Shown here: piece by piece, positions 54,360 through 64,000 of the stretch | How the letters are laid out: each line of letters begins with the position of its first letter | Position numbering within the stretch: position 1 is the first letter of the stretch | From: an uncultured bacterium | GTDB taxonomy: Bacteria; Bacillota_I; Bacilli_A; RFN20; CAG-826 | Direction: 5' to 3' | DNA: 64,000 nucleotides | Assembly: GCA_949283025.1 (NCBI GenBank) | Contig: CASDRB010000012.1 | Span: 124,001-188,000 of the forward strand | Notes under the pieces: model-generated | The model's database searches: none | What the model was told of the DNA's origin: nothing | The model's input: the letters and a program-made list of their open reading frames with translations, nothing else | Position numbers and translations under genes: made by a program

Positions 54360-57026
54360 TTAGGCTGCTAAGGTAACTGTAATGGTCACATCTCCTGCAA
54401 CAACGATATCATCTAATGTATATCCAGACCATCCAACATAATAACTTGGAACTGTAACAGTATCAGTTGATGTTTCACCATTATTCGATACAGTGACGAC
54501 AACTTCAATATCTGAAGATGAATAATTATATAAATCAACATACAATACATCGCCAGTATTGATAACGCTTCCGTTACTTAAACTAGAATAAGTTGTGTTA
54601 TTCCAAACATTAACAGTGATTTCGGAAACACTATTAATTGTAAGTGTGGAAACGGCAACTTTAGTAATTTCAATTGTCAAATTATCGTATTCCAAAGTAA
54701 TTCCATAATAAGAACCTGATAATTCGGTTTTTTCACCATTAATAGTAGCATAATATGAAACTACATAAATATGTCCCTCTGGTTTTGCGGTGGTTACATT
54801 GTATGTGACGCTGTCATATAAATAAACATTGTCGATTGTTCCTTCAACACCATTGACCAACAATGAGCCTTCAACATTATCGCCAGTTTGATCATCGATG
54901 ATTACATTTACTTTATCTAAAGCGGCAACTCCTAGATTAATTTCAGTTAAATTTTCAGGTGCCGAGAATGAGAATGAGAAATTGCAATTGTTAGCAGAAT
55001 TAAATGTTTTTTCGGTTGTTTCTCCATTGGCAACATAAGATAATACTGGTTTATAACCATGTTTTGCTTGAACATTGACACTTACAGTATAATTAGCAAG
55101 AATTTTTAAGCCAGTTGCACTTTCAGTAGCGTTTGTCCAACGATCTTGAACTAAAGCAACAGAGAGTAAATCACCATTAGGATCAGTAATTGTAAAGTCA
55201 ACGGACATTGTTTCTTTTTCGCTCGTAGTAGTAACTAAAGTGATATTTTGTTCAGGCATAGCAAATGACACTTTTTTACCATCCCAACCAGTATCAAAAT
55301 CTGGTAATTCTTTAACGGTTACATTATCGATAGAATATAATGCACTAGCTGGGGTGAAATATATTTCAACTGTACTACCAGCAGCAAAATATTTTGGATA
55401 GCCATAAATATTATTGACGTTTTCGTTTGCCTCAATACTGACTTGATATGTCTTAGTTGTGGCAATAGAAAGCACTAAATTAGAACCATCGCTAGGCATG
55501 GTTAATTCATAAGAATTGGCAGGATAAGATCTTGGAGCAATAGTTTCTTCACCACCATCAGTTTTTGTCAATGTGGCATTACCTAAAGCATAACCGGCGT
55601 TTACAGTAACATAAATGTAAATTTTGGAACCAGATTCTGCTTTATCGATAGCATCGGATTCACTATAACTATATTGTTTTGTTGAAACATAATATGATTG
55701 CACACCATCATCGGTAGTTATATCAAATTCAGCATAAGTAATCTCGCTGACATTGAAAGTAATAGTGACATCATTATTTGGCATGGTGAAATTATATCCC
55801 CAATAGCCACTATAACTATTTTGGGAAGCAGTTGTTTCTACACCTTCAAAATCAATACTTGTAATGCGATATCCTTCGACACCTTGAATTTGAGATGTAA
55901 AAATATCATCACCTGGGATAGCTTGCGTTGCGGTAATATCATAAGTTCCAAAAACAATTTTGTCGGCATTAACATAATTAATGTTATATACGCCAACGTA
56001 AGTTCCGCTTATTTCAATTGTAATATTGCTACCTGCAAAAATATTAGGCATGACATTTAATGTAGCAGTGTCATTAGTGAAAGTTGGAACAGACATAGTT
56101 AACCAATCTTCGCTGCCTTCTCTTTGATATTTGATTGAATCGATTTTATAACCAGGTTTTCTAACTATTGTAAATATTGAAAAACCATCATATAAATGAC
56201 CTTCTCCCCAGCCATAAACTTTAAATCCTTCCGACAAATCAAAATCAATTGTATTACCAGAACCACTGACAGAAAGACCTGAATTATAAGTAATTACAAT
56301 GGTAGTATCCGCACTAGGCATTGCGACTTTAAACTCATAACTAGAAACGCTGCCATCTGATAAATCTTCGGTGATAGTATAAACATCATCATTTACATGT
56401 AAATAAATGCCGCTGTAATAATAATCAAAAGAGTATTCAGAAGAAACAGTGACAGAAATTTCACTGCCGCTACGAACATATTGTCCAGCAACAACTTCCT
56501 CTCCAGCAACACTAACTACGCTATCAAAATTTGTTTGATAATCGTAGACTCCAAGAATCATAAATTCTACTTGGTTTGCACTTGCAGTCAATGTGGCATC
56601 TTTATTTGGCATTACAAACGGATAGCCAGCATCAATATCGCTATAAGTTAAAGCGACATCATCAAGTTTTACTTCGCCAACTTCAAAATGGTCGGCAACA
56701 TTAACTCTTGCAACTAATTCAGTTCCTTCTTTAATTGATAATAAAGAAGCACTATCTAGTTGAACTTCACCATTAAAAACGGCGACTGTAGTCACGCCTT
56801 CTAAAGCATTGATAGTCAACGCAGATTCAATATCGGGCGTTTCGGTAGTAGTTGATGTAGTCGTGGTTTCTGTAGTCGTGCTCGTCTCAGTGGTTGTAGA
56901 CGACTCAGTAGTAGTTGACTCAGTGGTTGTAGACGACTCACTGCTAGTGCTACTGCTGGTTGTAGGACTACATGCAACTAATAGCATCGTTGCTGCAATA
57001 GCGGCAAAAATGTTTTTCGTTTTCAT
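54360..57026 (-). CDS. Large repeat-containing surface lipoprotein
   Basis: The 888-residue protein has a lipoprotein signal (FAAIAATMLLVACS) and then a Ser/Thr/Glu-rich spacer (residues ~20-65). About nine beta-rich modules of 80-95 residues follow, several ending in MPNxDxTxT-type strands (VMPNKDATLTAS, AMPSADTTIVITY, TMPNNDVTITF, AMPEQNITLV). This resembles divergent InlB B-repeat/bacterial Ig-like modules. The ATG at 57026 follows GGAGG. It is monocistronic, with its own promoter and terminator; a binding or spacer role at the surface is inferred. Confidence 0.8.
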   Translation of the reverse strand: MKTKNIFAAIAATMLLVACSPTTSSSTSSESSTTTESTTTESSTTTETSTTTETTTTSTTTETPDIESALTINALEGVTTVAVFNGEVQLDSASLLSIKEGTELVARVNVADHFEVGEVKLDDVALTYSDIDAGYPFVMPNKDATLTASANQVEFMILGVYDYQTNFDSVVSVAGEEVVAGQYVRSGSEISVTVSSEYSFDYYYSGIYLHVNDDVYTITEDLSDGSVSSYEFKVAMPSADTTIVITYNSGLSVSGSGNTIDFDLSEGFKVYGWGEGHLYDGFSIFTIVRKPGYKIDSIKYQREGSEDWLTMSVPTFTNDTATLNVMPNIFAGSNITIEISGTYVGVYNINYVNADKIVFGTYDITATQAIPGDDIFTSQIQGVEGYRITSIDFEGVETTASQNSYSGYWGYNFTMPNNDVTITFNVSEITYAEFDITTDDGVQSYYVSTKQYSYSESDAIDKAESGSKIYIYVTVNAGYALGNATLTKTDGGEETIAPRSYPANSYELTMPSDGSNLVLSIATTKTYQVSIEANENVNNIYGYPKYFAAGSTVEIYFTPASALYSIDNVTVKELPDFDTGWDGKKVSFAMPEQNITLVTTTSEKETMSVDFTITDPNGDLLSVALVQDRWTNATESATGLKILANYTVSVNVQAKHGYKPVLSYVANGETTEKTFNSANNCNFSFSFSAPENLTEINLGVAALDKVNVIIDDQTGDNVEGSLLVNGVEGTIDNVYLYDSVTYNVTTAKPEGHIYVVSYYATINGEKTELSGSYYGITLEYDNLTIEITKVAVSTLTINSVSEITVNVWNNTTYSSLSNGSVINTGDVLYVDLYNYSSSDIEVVVTVSNNGETSTDTVTVPSYYVGWSGYTLDDIVVAGDVTITVTLAA

Positions 57027-57088
57027 ATACAAATCCTCCTTCCATATTTTTCAATATGATAATTTCATAAATGAAAAAGAATAAATAT

Positions 57089-57117
57089 TTTATAAACTAT
57101 TTTTTTAATTGTTGCAA
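57089..57117 (-). promoter_or_regulatory. Promoter of the repeat-lipoprotein gene
   Basis: TTGCAA (57117-57112) and TATAAA (57094-57089) are 17 nt apart on the minus strand. The leader would be about 56 nt and contains GGAGG. Confidence 0.65.
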
Positions 57118-57172
57118 TTTATTTTATCTAAAAAATAAATATTTTTTTATAGAAAATATCAATTTTTCATTA

Positions 57173-57210
57173 AATAAAAAATAGCAGCCTAAGTTTTTTA
57201 GACTGCTATT
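57173..57210 (-). terminator. Terminator of the lipoprotein operon
   Basis: On the minus strand AATAGCAGTCTAA pairs with TTAGGCTGCTATT over 13 bp (one G-T) and is followed by TTTTT. It lies 5 nt after the stop codon of the 57215 gene. Confidence 0.9.
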
Positions 57211-57214
57211 TATT

Positions 57215-60022
57215 TTAGGCAAACAAGTCGTAATCTAACCTGAATGTATTAAAAGATGTTTTAATATTAACGGTCAATATACCTTCGTTTGGATTGAAAT
57301 CTTGATCTTGGTATTTAAATTCGGTGCCATTATCCGAACTCACATTTAAAAATGTAAATGATTTATACGTTCCATCATTATAAGAATAATCAAAATACAA
57401 TGTGTCAAAAATATCACCGCTTTGAATTGACTTAATAATTAATGTGCCTTTGCCATCTTTAAATGAAATAATAAAGCTGCAACGACCATATGTTCCGTTG
57501 AGAAATTCTTCGACAACATATGTTTGCCCATTAACGAATTCCATCATATCAGAAGTATCTTTTTGAAGTTTAAAAGAATACAATGAATAAAAATCTTGTC
57601 CTTCTGGATATTCGCTTGAATAAATTTCTAAAAACAATGAAACAGAACTAAAATCCGGTTCAAAAACAATGTCTCCGCCTTTAACTTTTGAAAAATAGAA
57701 TGGTTGGTTGAAGAATTGTTCATCACCATCAATTGTAATTTTTCCATCACTAATAGAATAATTAATATTTTGAATGGTTGGTTCATCACTATACATATCT
57801 TCAACAGCAAAAGTAATAAGCGTCTCGCTTGCAAAAGTCAATGTATAAGTCGAGGTGTCAGTTGAACGAATATAAGAATTTCCAACTATGTTTTCTTTAA
57901 TAAAATCAGAGGTGTAAATATCATTGACTGTCAAACTAAATATTTGAGTTTTAATATCGCTAGCTTCTAAAACATAAAATCTAAATTGATAGTTGCCGAC
58001 TTTGCTTGTTTTTAATCCGTATGTAAAACCTGGATATCCCATAATATTGTCATCACCAAATTGGAATAATTCTAATCCGTCGCTTGGCCCTGACACGATT
58101 TCAATGCCAAAATGATGATTGATTGTGTCATCAGGATCAGTATTTAAATAGAAATATCCTGTTTGTGAACCCACAAACACATCATGGAAAGTATTATCAT
58201 CAAGACATGCATTACCATCATTAAAAATAATGGCATTAATTTCTGCATCAATAAAAGAACATTTGAAAACATATGTTCCTCCACCTAATGTTGAAATTGT
58301 GAAAGTTTCAGTAATTTTCAAAGAATTACCAGTTGTATCTTTAGGAGCAGAGATGGCAAACGTTCCATCTGAATTAGCGCTGAAATTTCTAGTTCCGTTG
58401 CTTGATATTCCAACAATTGAAGCATTATCTAAAGTTAACGATGCAGTAGAAGGCGAAACATTGTATATTTGCAATGGCAAAGACATATGATAAGGAACAT
58501 AATATGTAATTATTCCATAATTTTCTTCTTTGCTAGAATAACCAAATTTAGTTGTATCGCTAAAATCCCATTTACCATCTGGATCTTTTAATCCGACGAT
58601 ATCTTTGACATCAAAATCACTTATATAGTAACGATTGATATCAATGTAGTCAGAATTGTTTGTCAAATTGTCAATGGACTTACCATTATATTCAATTTGC
58701 GCAGTTTCTTTAAAAGATGAAGTGATATTGTTTTCAATTTTAATAACTTCATAGACGTAATTTAACAATTTTCCTTGTTGATGATTAATGGTTAGATTAA
58801 ACTCATAATCAACATTAAAATCTTCATCATGATAATAAGAAGTAACTTTAATAGAGTTAGTTAATATTTCAAAACTTGCATATGCTAAAGCGCGATAATC
58901 TCCTAAACTTGGATATAATCGATAAGTAGAATCATTTAAAATAGCGTTTAAAATGGAATCAAAGCCAAACACTGCGACGCCTTGATTGACAAAGAAGTAA
59001 CCTAAATTTGCTTGTTCTACATAAGTTGATTCTTGTTCTAAATCATATTTTTGTGCATCATAAACCGTTTCAATAGCCTTGCTATCGTAATTATAATCAA
59101 ACAAATAATACATCTGTTTGTCTTGATCAATACGAGATAATGTATGCGTAATGTTATCTTGATTTATCAAAGACGAATAAACTGAATTTTGATAATAGTT
59201 AATATTCAAATTAGATGAACTAATTTCACCGTCTTGGTTATATTCATAAGTGACATTAGCCTTGCTAGCAGTTTTTAATTCGCTTTCTTTAAATCCAGGC
59301 AACAAATTATTTATTTGTGCTAAATTGTCAGCATTTTTTTCAAAAGAAGTAAAATATTTTGTGCTGACTAATGGCTGTTCAATTGAAGTTAAATAAGATG
59401 CGCTGACCTTAATAGCAATATTTTCAAAAGAATTCATAAAAATTAATGTTCCAGTTTTATCGCTATTGGTAGTTAAACTAATGTTGGAAGCTTCCTCGCT
59501 AGCATCCACAATTGAATATGAGGCCGAATCAGGAATAGCGACATTGTCACCGATGACTTCAAACCCTAATTCAATGGTTTGCCCGACAGGAACTTTGATA
59601 GTCCCATTATCTAAAATAGTAATATCTAATTTATCCTGATTTAAAATGACTAATTCAATTGCTTTAGCATAATCTTGAGTCACATTGATTTCGTATTCAG
59701 CTTGCAAATTATATTGGCTAGACTCGGCTTTTACTTTGCCCTTGCCAACCATTAAACCTGTGACAACGCCATTATCATTGATACTTAAAATTTCAGGAGT
59801 CAAAGAAGACCAAATAACTTCATCTTCATCATCGCCAATGATATCGGCAACTAAGGTGATTTGTTCCCCTACTTTACAAGATTTAGGTCCACCAATTACT
59901 AATTGAGTTGGCGAAGTTAAAGATGATGAAGAGGTTGATGATGTTTGTGGCGAACAACTCACGGCAATAAATCCAGTGATTAAAAGGCCACAAAACGCTA
60001 AAAGCATTTTTCCTTTTTTCAT
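57215..60022 (-). CDS. Large lipoprotein with Ig-like (BIG2) domain
   Basis: The 935-residue protein has a lipoprotein signal (GLLITGFIAVSC), a short Ser/Thr linker, and an Ig-like BIG2 domain at ~40-120 (PTQLVIGGPKSCKVGEQITL, VIWSSLTPEILSINDNGVVT, GKGKVKAESSQ). The remaining 800 residues are Asn/Tyr/Ser-rich beta structure without a family I recognise. It follows the 60024 gene by one base and ends at a strong terminator, so it is the last gene of a lipoprotein operon. Surface location is expected. Confidence 0.78.
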   Translation of the reverse strand: MKKGKMLLAFCGLLITGFIAVSCSPQTSSTSSSSLTSPTQLVIGGPKSCKVGEQITLVADIIGDDEDEVIWSSLTPEILSINDNGVVTGLMVGKGKVKAESSQYNLQAEYEINVTQDYAKAIELVILNQDKLDITILDNGTIKVPVGQTIELGFEVIGDNVAIPDSASYSIVDASEEASNISLTTNSDKTGTLIFMNSFENIAIKVSASYLTSIEQPLVSTKYFTSFEKNADNLAQINNLLPGFKESELKTASKANVTYEYNQDGEISSSNLNINYYQNSVYSSLINQDNITHTLSRIDQDKQMYYLFDYNYDSKAIETVYDAQKYDLEQESTYVEQANLGYFFVNQGVAVFGFDSILNAILNDSTYRLYPSLGDYRALAYASFEILTNSIKVTSYYHDEDFNVDYEFNLTINHQQGKLLNYVYEVIKIENNITSSFKETAQIEYNGKSIDNLTNNSDYIDINRYYISDFDVKDIVGLKDPDGKWDFSDTTKFGYSSKEENYGIITYYVPYHMSLPLQIYNVSPSTASLTLDNASIVGISSNGTRNFSANSDGTFAISAPKDTTGNSLKITETFTISTLGGGTYVFKCSFIDAEINAIIFNDGNACLDDNTFHDVFVGSQTGYFYLNTDPDDTINHHFGIEIVSGPSDGLELFQFGDDNIMGYPGFTYGLKTSKVGNYQFRFYVLEASDIKTQIFSLTVNDIYTSDFIKENIVGNSYIRSTDTSTYTLTFASETLITFAVEDMYSDEPTIQNINYSISDGKITIDGDEQFFNQPFYFSKVKGGDIVFEPDFSSVSLFLEIYSSEYPEGQDFYSLYSFKLQKDTSDMMEFVNGQTYVVEEFLNGTYGRCSFIISFKDGKGTLIIKSIQSGDIFDTLYFDYSYNDGTYKSFTFLNVSSDNGTEFKYQDQDFNPNEGILTVNIKTSFNTFRLDYDLFA

Positions 60023-60023
60023 A

Positions 60024-62027
60024 TTAATTTCCTCCTAATGAGTCTAAATATTGATCGATGATTTTTACAAAAGACCCACCGATATTATAAAATGGTATTT
60101 TTAAATAATTATATTCACCTGTCGTTTTAGAAATGACACTAATAATTAATGTCACTCTAACATCATAAGGATCATCACTATCACACACCATGAATCCAGA
60201 ACCATTAGGGAAATAGTTACTCGCATAACCAAAATAATCTAAAAATTTCTGACTTAATCCTGTAGTTGTGTTGCGCCAATATGTAAATCCTAATGAATCG
60301 TCTTTCACATATTTTTCATAATCATAAATTGCTTCATCAAAAGCGCTTATGTAAAATAAATCATCGCTGGCGTTAACATAAGATCCACAGCCTGGTAAAA
60401 CCAAAGCATTATCGCCCAAAGCGTAATTAATTGATTCATCTACATTGATGTTGGTTGGTTGGTTATTAGAATTGTAATTTATATTAAATTCATAAATGTA
60501 TCCTTCACTTGGTTTAATATACCCATAATTTGTATTTGGATTTCCTGGCACAACTACATATTTGTATTGACTAGAAAAATACGTTTGGGCAATACCTGTA
60601 TAAGTTACAAATGTATCCATCATATAATTGTGATTAGAAAATTTATTTAAAACTGATTTTAATAATTCTATATTTTGACTTGAAGCATCGTCTCCTGTTT
60701 TTAAATGTCTTTCAACTGCTGGAATACTGGTTTTATTTAAATCGCTAAAAATAGCAATATAATCGCCTTTATTTATTCCAGTTGTTGTATCAATAAAATT
60801 AAATGTCAATTTAAATTCATGATTTTCATAATCTAAAATTTCCATCTTCAAAGAATTAATGTAATTATAAGTAGTGTCACTTTCAACATAACATATATAT
60901 GAAAGAATGTATTTTAATTGTGAGTCTGTAAAATAAAAAACATTAGGATTATCTTCATCAATATAACCAATAAAATTAGAAAAACTCATTAAAGATAATG
61001 CGTATAATAAATAATCGCCGTATAACGCTTGATAAAAATTGCCATATGCATCAGCTTGAACTGACATCCCTAATTCAATTCGATCATCGTTTAAACTATC
61101 AAGAAAAAATTGAGTTATTACTCCCGATACGACTGCATAGCCTTGCAAACGCCCTGATGAAGTCAAATCTTCATATAAAATGGCGTCATCAGTAAAATAC
61201 TGGTTCATTTTAAAATTATAATAAGATTGGGTGCTTGTATCCCAAAGATGAGTCGCATCAAGAGAAACTTTATAAGAATTGCTCATTAAGTAAGGCGCAA
61301 TAAAACTATAAAAACGATTATTTAATGGTGTTTTAGCGGTTTTACCATCTTGTAAATATTGCTTAATTTCAGCATTTTCGGTTTGATTAATATTATAAAT
61401 AGTAGATTCACAAGAATCATAATGTGTTTCATCATATATCAATAGCACTGCTTCAATAGTGATAACATTTTTCACAATGCTGATATTAACTTTTTTAGGA
61501 AGCGAATTAGGATTATAACTCTTTCTAAAGAAAATACCCGCAAAAATCTTATCATTTTGTAAATTTTCACCAAATTTATAAGTATAATATCCATCTTCGT
61601 TTTTCGTATCATCTAAATAAGAAAAGTCAAAGTCTTGCATTCCTTCTCGATATTGATAAATTGAATCATAACGAATGCCAGTTGAATAATCATAAATTGG
61701 GGTTGAGGATACTACTTGACCATCAACTAAATTATAAGAAAAAACACATTCATCATTTTGGGCATATCCAAAAAAGCCATAATCTCCTTCACTCTGTAAT
61801 GAATATGATGTGTAATATGTTTTTTGGTGTCTTTGAATGCCACCATTATTAGCGTATGAATCATAATAATCGATGGAAAAATTATTATCTTTTAAAGCAT
61901 AAAATGCCTTTTGCAATTCGTTTTGTGGAATAAATTCTTCCTGGCTAGAGGAAGGATTTGATTGACACCCAACTAAAGCAACAATACTTAAACATAAACT
62001 AAAAAACGATATCAATATTTTTTTCAT
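60024..62027 (-). CDS. Lipoprotein of unknown function, two internal repeats
   Basis: The 667-residue protein has a lipoprotein signal (FFSLCLSIVALVGC) and is otherwise secreted beta-rich sequence with many Tyr/Asn/Ser. A repeated start motif occurs twice: LQKAFYALKDNNFSIDYY (~38-55) and LLKSVLNKFSNHNYMMD (~450-467), each followed by a Tyr-rich stretch with a YGF/YGY and a YxF strand. The neighbouring 62039 protein has the same motif, so they are likely paralogues. AGGAG precedes the ATG. Confidence 0.7.
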   Translation of the reverse strand: MKKILISFFSLCLSIVALVGCQSNPSSSQEEFIPQNELQKAFYALKDNNFSIDYYDSYANNGGIQRHQKTYYTSYSLQSEGDYGFFGYAQNDECVFSYNLVDGQVVSSTPIYDYSTGIRYDSIYQYREGMQDFDFSYLDDTKNEDGYYTYKFGENLQNDKIFAGIFFRKSYNPNSLPKKVNISIVKNVITIEAVLLIYDETHYDSCESTIYNINQTENAEIKQYLQDGKTAKTPLNNRFYSFIAPYLMSNSYKVSLDATHLWDTSTQSYYNFKMNQYFTDDAILYEDLTSSGRLQGYAVVSGVITQFFLDSLNDDRIELGMSVQADAYGNFYQALYGDYLLYALSLMSFSNFIGYIDEDNPNVFYFTDSQLKYILSYICYVESDTTYNYINSLKMEILDYENHEFKLTFNFIDTTTGINKGDYIAIFSDLNKTSIPAVERHLKTGDDASSQNIELLKSVLNKFSNHNYMMDTFVTYTGIAQTYFSSQYKYVVVPGNPNTNYGYIKPSEGYIYEFNINYNSNNQPTNINVDESINYALGDNALVLPGCGSYVNASDDLFYISAFDEAIYDYEKYVKDDSLGFTYWRNTTTGLSQKFLDYFGYASNYFPNGSGFMVCDSDDPYDVRVTLIISVISKTTGEYNYLKIPFYNIGGSFVKIIDQYLDSLGGN

Positions 62028-62038
62028 GTTTTTCTCCT

Positions 62039-63685
62039 TTATGATAATGAATTAATAAGATTTTCTACTACTGATGAATGACTTTGATTAAAATTATCAA
62101 TAGTGTAAAATACTTCCTCATTTTTATAAACTCCATTGATATAAGCTTGAACAGTTAAGCCAATATTATATGACGAAATTGAATCATCTTGATTTTTATT
62201 TATAGTCAAATTAGCTTCGGTAATATAATTCATCCAAGTGGTTGTACTTTGAAACCCCCACCCAAACAATCCGTTTGCTAAACTAGACTTAATATCAGAA
62301 TTGTTAGAATGATATTTTCCATCTTCTACTTCGTAATTATCTTTTTCAAATAGTTTTGGTGCTAAATCTAAAAACGCAGTTGATCCCAAATAAAAAGTTG
62401 CCATGGTCGTTCCAATATAAAAATCTCCAACACAATCATACCAATCAGAATATTTTGAATATTGAAAAACTCCATCTTTTTCAATCCATTCATACACAAC
62501 TTCTTTGCCATTTTCACTTACGATATATAAAACACCTTCTTCACCTACTGCGGGTAAAGACTCGACTTCTAAATAGTCAGTGTTTTCGTTTTCAATAGGA
62601 CCAATAAAACGATCAAAATAAATATTTCCTGCACGATCAATTTCAAAACTAAAACACGCATCATAATCAAGGGTATAATTTATTAATTGATCTGAATATG
62701 TTCCGTCTTCATTAACTGATTTGACTGGAACAGTTTTTCCTTTTTTGATGAAAGCATATCCAAAATCTAAAAAATCATTGCTTTTGTAATCGACCAAAAA
62801 ATAATCGTTAGTACAAATTATATCAAAAGAATAATTGTCAATTCCTCCTTCGGCACTATATGATTTTGGACCATGCAGGGTAAAATTATTAGATTTTAAA
62901 GTCTCTGACATTTGTGCAACTTCATCATAATAATCAACACCCACTAATTTTTTTTCGATAATTAAATCATTAACAAAATCAATTGGCGTTGTATTTAATG
63001 GAGTGTAGCGAGAAACGATATTTCCATAACCACCTAAATCTATTGTGATATCAAAGATGCAATTATCTTCTTCGATAATATCAACATAAACAGCGACAAT
63101 ATAATTAGCAATTGATGAGCCATATGTGGTCATATATTGAAACACCGACATAGTTTCGGTATCAGTTAATAAATAGCGATTAGGAGATTTTTTTTGATAA
63201 GATAATGTATCAAAAGTGTCTTCTAAAAATAATGGATGAGAAATGGTTAAAGGAGAATATAACCCTTGGATTTTTTCTAATGTATCATAACCTCCATATT
63301 CATAAATTGATGGGTAAACTTCGTCTTTGGTTTCATTTAAATAATATCTAAACATATAATAACCTTCATATGTCATACCATACCCAATCGAATTTTCGAC
63401 AATATCGCTATCGCTGTACCAAGCATACGGAGTATAATACTGAACAAAATGTTCATCGGTGCTGCCAACTTTAACAGTTGTGTCATAAGAAAAATAACCA
63501 TTTAAATAAATTTTTTTAAATAAATCGGTGACACGATTATCTTGAATAACATCAACCTCGTCTTGGCTAGCATCTCCTTGTAAACCTCCATCAACATTAG
63601 GAGAATCAATAATAGTTTTGCTTGGCGAACAACTAATTAAAAAAAGGAGTGATAAAATTAAACTGCCTTTAAAATATTTAATCAT
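62039..63685 (-). CDS. Lipoprotein of unknown function, paralogue of the neighbour
   Basis: The 548-residue protein has a lipoprotein signal (LILSLLFLISC) and carries the same repeat start twice: DLFKKIYLNGYFSYDTT (~54-70) and MSETLKSNNFTLHG (~257-270), followed by Tyr-rich beta sequence. The C-terminal third (FYIGTTMATFYLGSTAFLDL) has no match I know. It is 11 nt upstream of the 60024 gene and overlaps the preceding gene by 8 nt, so all are in one operon. Confidence 0.7.
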   Translation of the reverse strand: MIKYFKGSLILSLLFLISCSPSKTIIDSPNVDGGLQGDASQDEVDVIQDNRVTDLFKKIYLNGYFSYDTTVKVGSTDEHFVQYYTPYAWYSDSDIVENSIGYGMTYEGYYMFRYYLNETKDEVYPSIYEYGGYDTLEKIQGLYSPLTISHPLFLEDTFDTLSYQKKSPNRYLLTDTETMSVFQYMTTYGSSIANYIVAVYVDIIEEDNCIFDITIDLGGYGNIVSRYTPLNTTPIDFVNDLIIEKKLVGVDYYDEVAQMSETLKSNNFTLHGPKSYSAEGGIDNYSFDIICTNDYFLVDYKSNDFLDFGYAFIKKGKTVPVKSVNEDGTYSDQLINYTLDYDACFSFEIDRAGNIYFDRFIGPIENENTDYLEVESLPAVGEEGVLYIVSENGKEVVYEWIEKDGVFQYSKYSDWYDCVGDFYIGTTMATFYLGSTAFLDLAPKLFEKDNYEVEDGKYHSNNSDIKSSLANGLFGWGFQSTTTWMNYITEANLTINKNQDDSISSYNIGLTVQAYINGVYKNEEVFYTIDNFNQSHSSVVENLINSLS

Positions 63686-64000
63686 TTTTCATTTCTCCAA
63701 TCGTAATAGTTTTTGAAAAAGTGTCTCCATTATTCATGGTCCCATAAATAAAGAAGTCTTTAAAATCATCAAAATTAAAAATATCTCCTTGTTTAAAATA
63801 AGATGATATTTTTTGTCTACCACCACTTGAAAAAGTATCGACACCATTAGCTTCAATCATTCTAATTTCATCCAATAAATTAATTTCAATAGATAAATTA
63901 AAATAATAATTATAAACATCAGTAGCGCGAGAATTAGTGATTGGTAATTCTAAATACTGATAAGGTTGTAATTCTTGTCCTTGATATGGAATCATTTTAA
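63678..64000 (-). CDS. C-terminal part of a gene cut by the window edge
   Basis: At least 106 codons are open to the right edge. The visible part (IPYQGQELQPYQYLELPITN to TFSKTITIGEMKND) is polar and beta-rich, like the adjoining secreted proteins. The first in-frame ATG at 63995 is unlikely to be the real start, since the frame is open to the edge without a stop. It overlaps the 62039 gene by 8 nt, so it is co-translated with the lipoproteins. Confidence 0.5.
   Translation of the reverse strand, partial: KMIPYQGQELQPYQYLELPITNSRATDVYNYYFNLSIEINLLDEIRMIEANGVDTFSSGGRQKISSYFKQGDIFNFDDFKDFFIYGTMNNGDTFSKTITIGEMKND

Noticed and set aside
55698-56060. Open frame of 120 codons on the plus strand inside the repeat lipoprotein gene
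   Set aside because: It is antisense to a well-supported gene and has no promoter or ribosome-binding site.

Overview
The window is one continuous piece of a low-GC bacterial chromosome and looks like an uncultured member of the Bacilli, in the Erysipelotrichales/RF39/Acholeplasmatales neighbourhood. This placement rests on gene content only. The evidence is AT-rich codon use, Bacillus-type gene strings (S10 operon; secA-prfB; prfA-prmC-ywlC/rpiB; dnaX-ybaB-recR-tmk-holB-ricT-rsmI), comFA/comFC, a YfhO-type membrane protein, and many Ser/Thr-rich lipoproteins. UGA is a stop codon: prfB is present with an intact CUU-UGA-C programmed frameshift and tryptophans are encoded by TGG. This excludes the code-4 Mollicutes.

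Layout. 1-5448 (minus): S10 ribosomal operon from rpsJ to the first codons of rplN, behind a strong promoter and a structured ~120-nt leader. 5718-9132 (minus): queuosine salvage operon queT-tgt-queA-queH, whose leader is a preQ1-I-type riboswitch that sequesters the queT ribosome-binding site. 9145-18002: a kinase-like protein, an M6-type metalloprotease lipoprotein, a GT2 glycosyltransferase, a heterodimeric ABC exporter and two membrane or exported proteins of unknown function. 18122-19957: tRNA-Ala(CGC), a UvrX/UmuC-like Y-family polymerase and a YolD-like partner. 20026-30087: DUF308-like protein, secG, a membrane protein, uvrB, YitT, prfB (frameshifted), secA, comFC and comFA. 30134-33081: a TsaC-RpiB fusion, prmC and prfA. 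33204-39816 (plus): membrane protein, then the DNA-metabolism operon. 39813-44856: divergent yfhO-like gene and typA. 44906-51121 (minus): two PII-like proteins with a duplicated DUF1538 membrane protein, an RluA-type pseudouridine synthase, a membrane protein, a metallophosphoesterase lipoprotein and an ATP-grasp enzyme. 51228: ROK glucokinase. 52240-53730: a decayed accessory patch with gene remnants. 53735-64000: GrpB protein, then four large lipoproteins and a partial fifth gene.

How the genes fit together. The queuosine genes form a preQ1 import and use pathway with no preQ1 synthesis genes in view. secA, secG and the lipoprotein genes describe protein export and a heavily decorated surface. 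The PII/PII/DUF1538 cluster looks like a transporter with its own signal-responsive gating proteins, and is the best candidate here for a poorly described system. Several first genes without a Shine-Dalgarno sequence have a -10-like box only 5-7 nt before the ATG, which suggests leaderless transcripts.

All calls come from reading the sequence; no database search was run.
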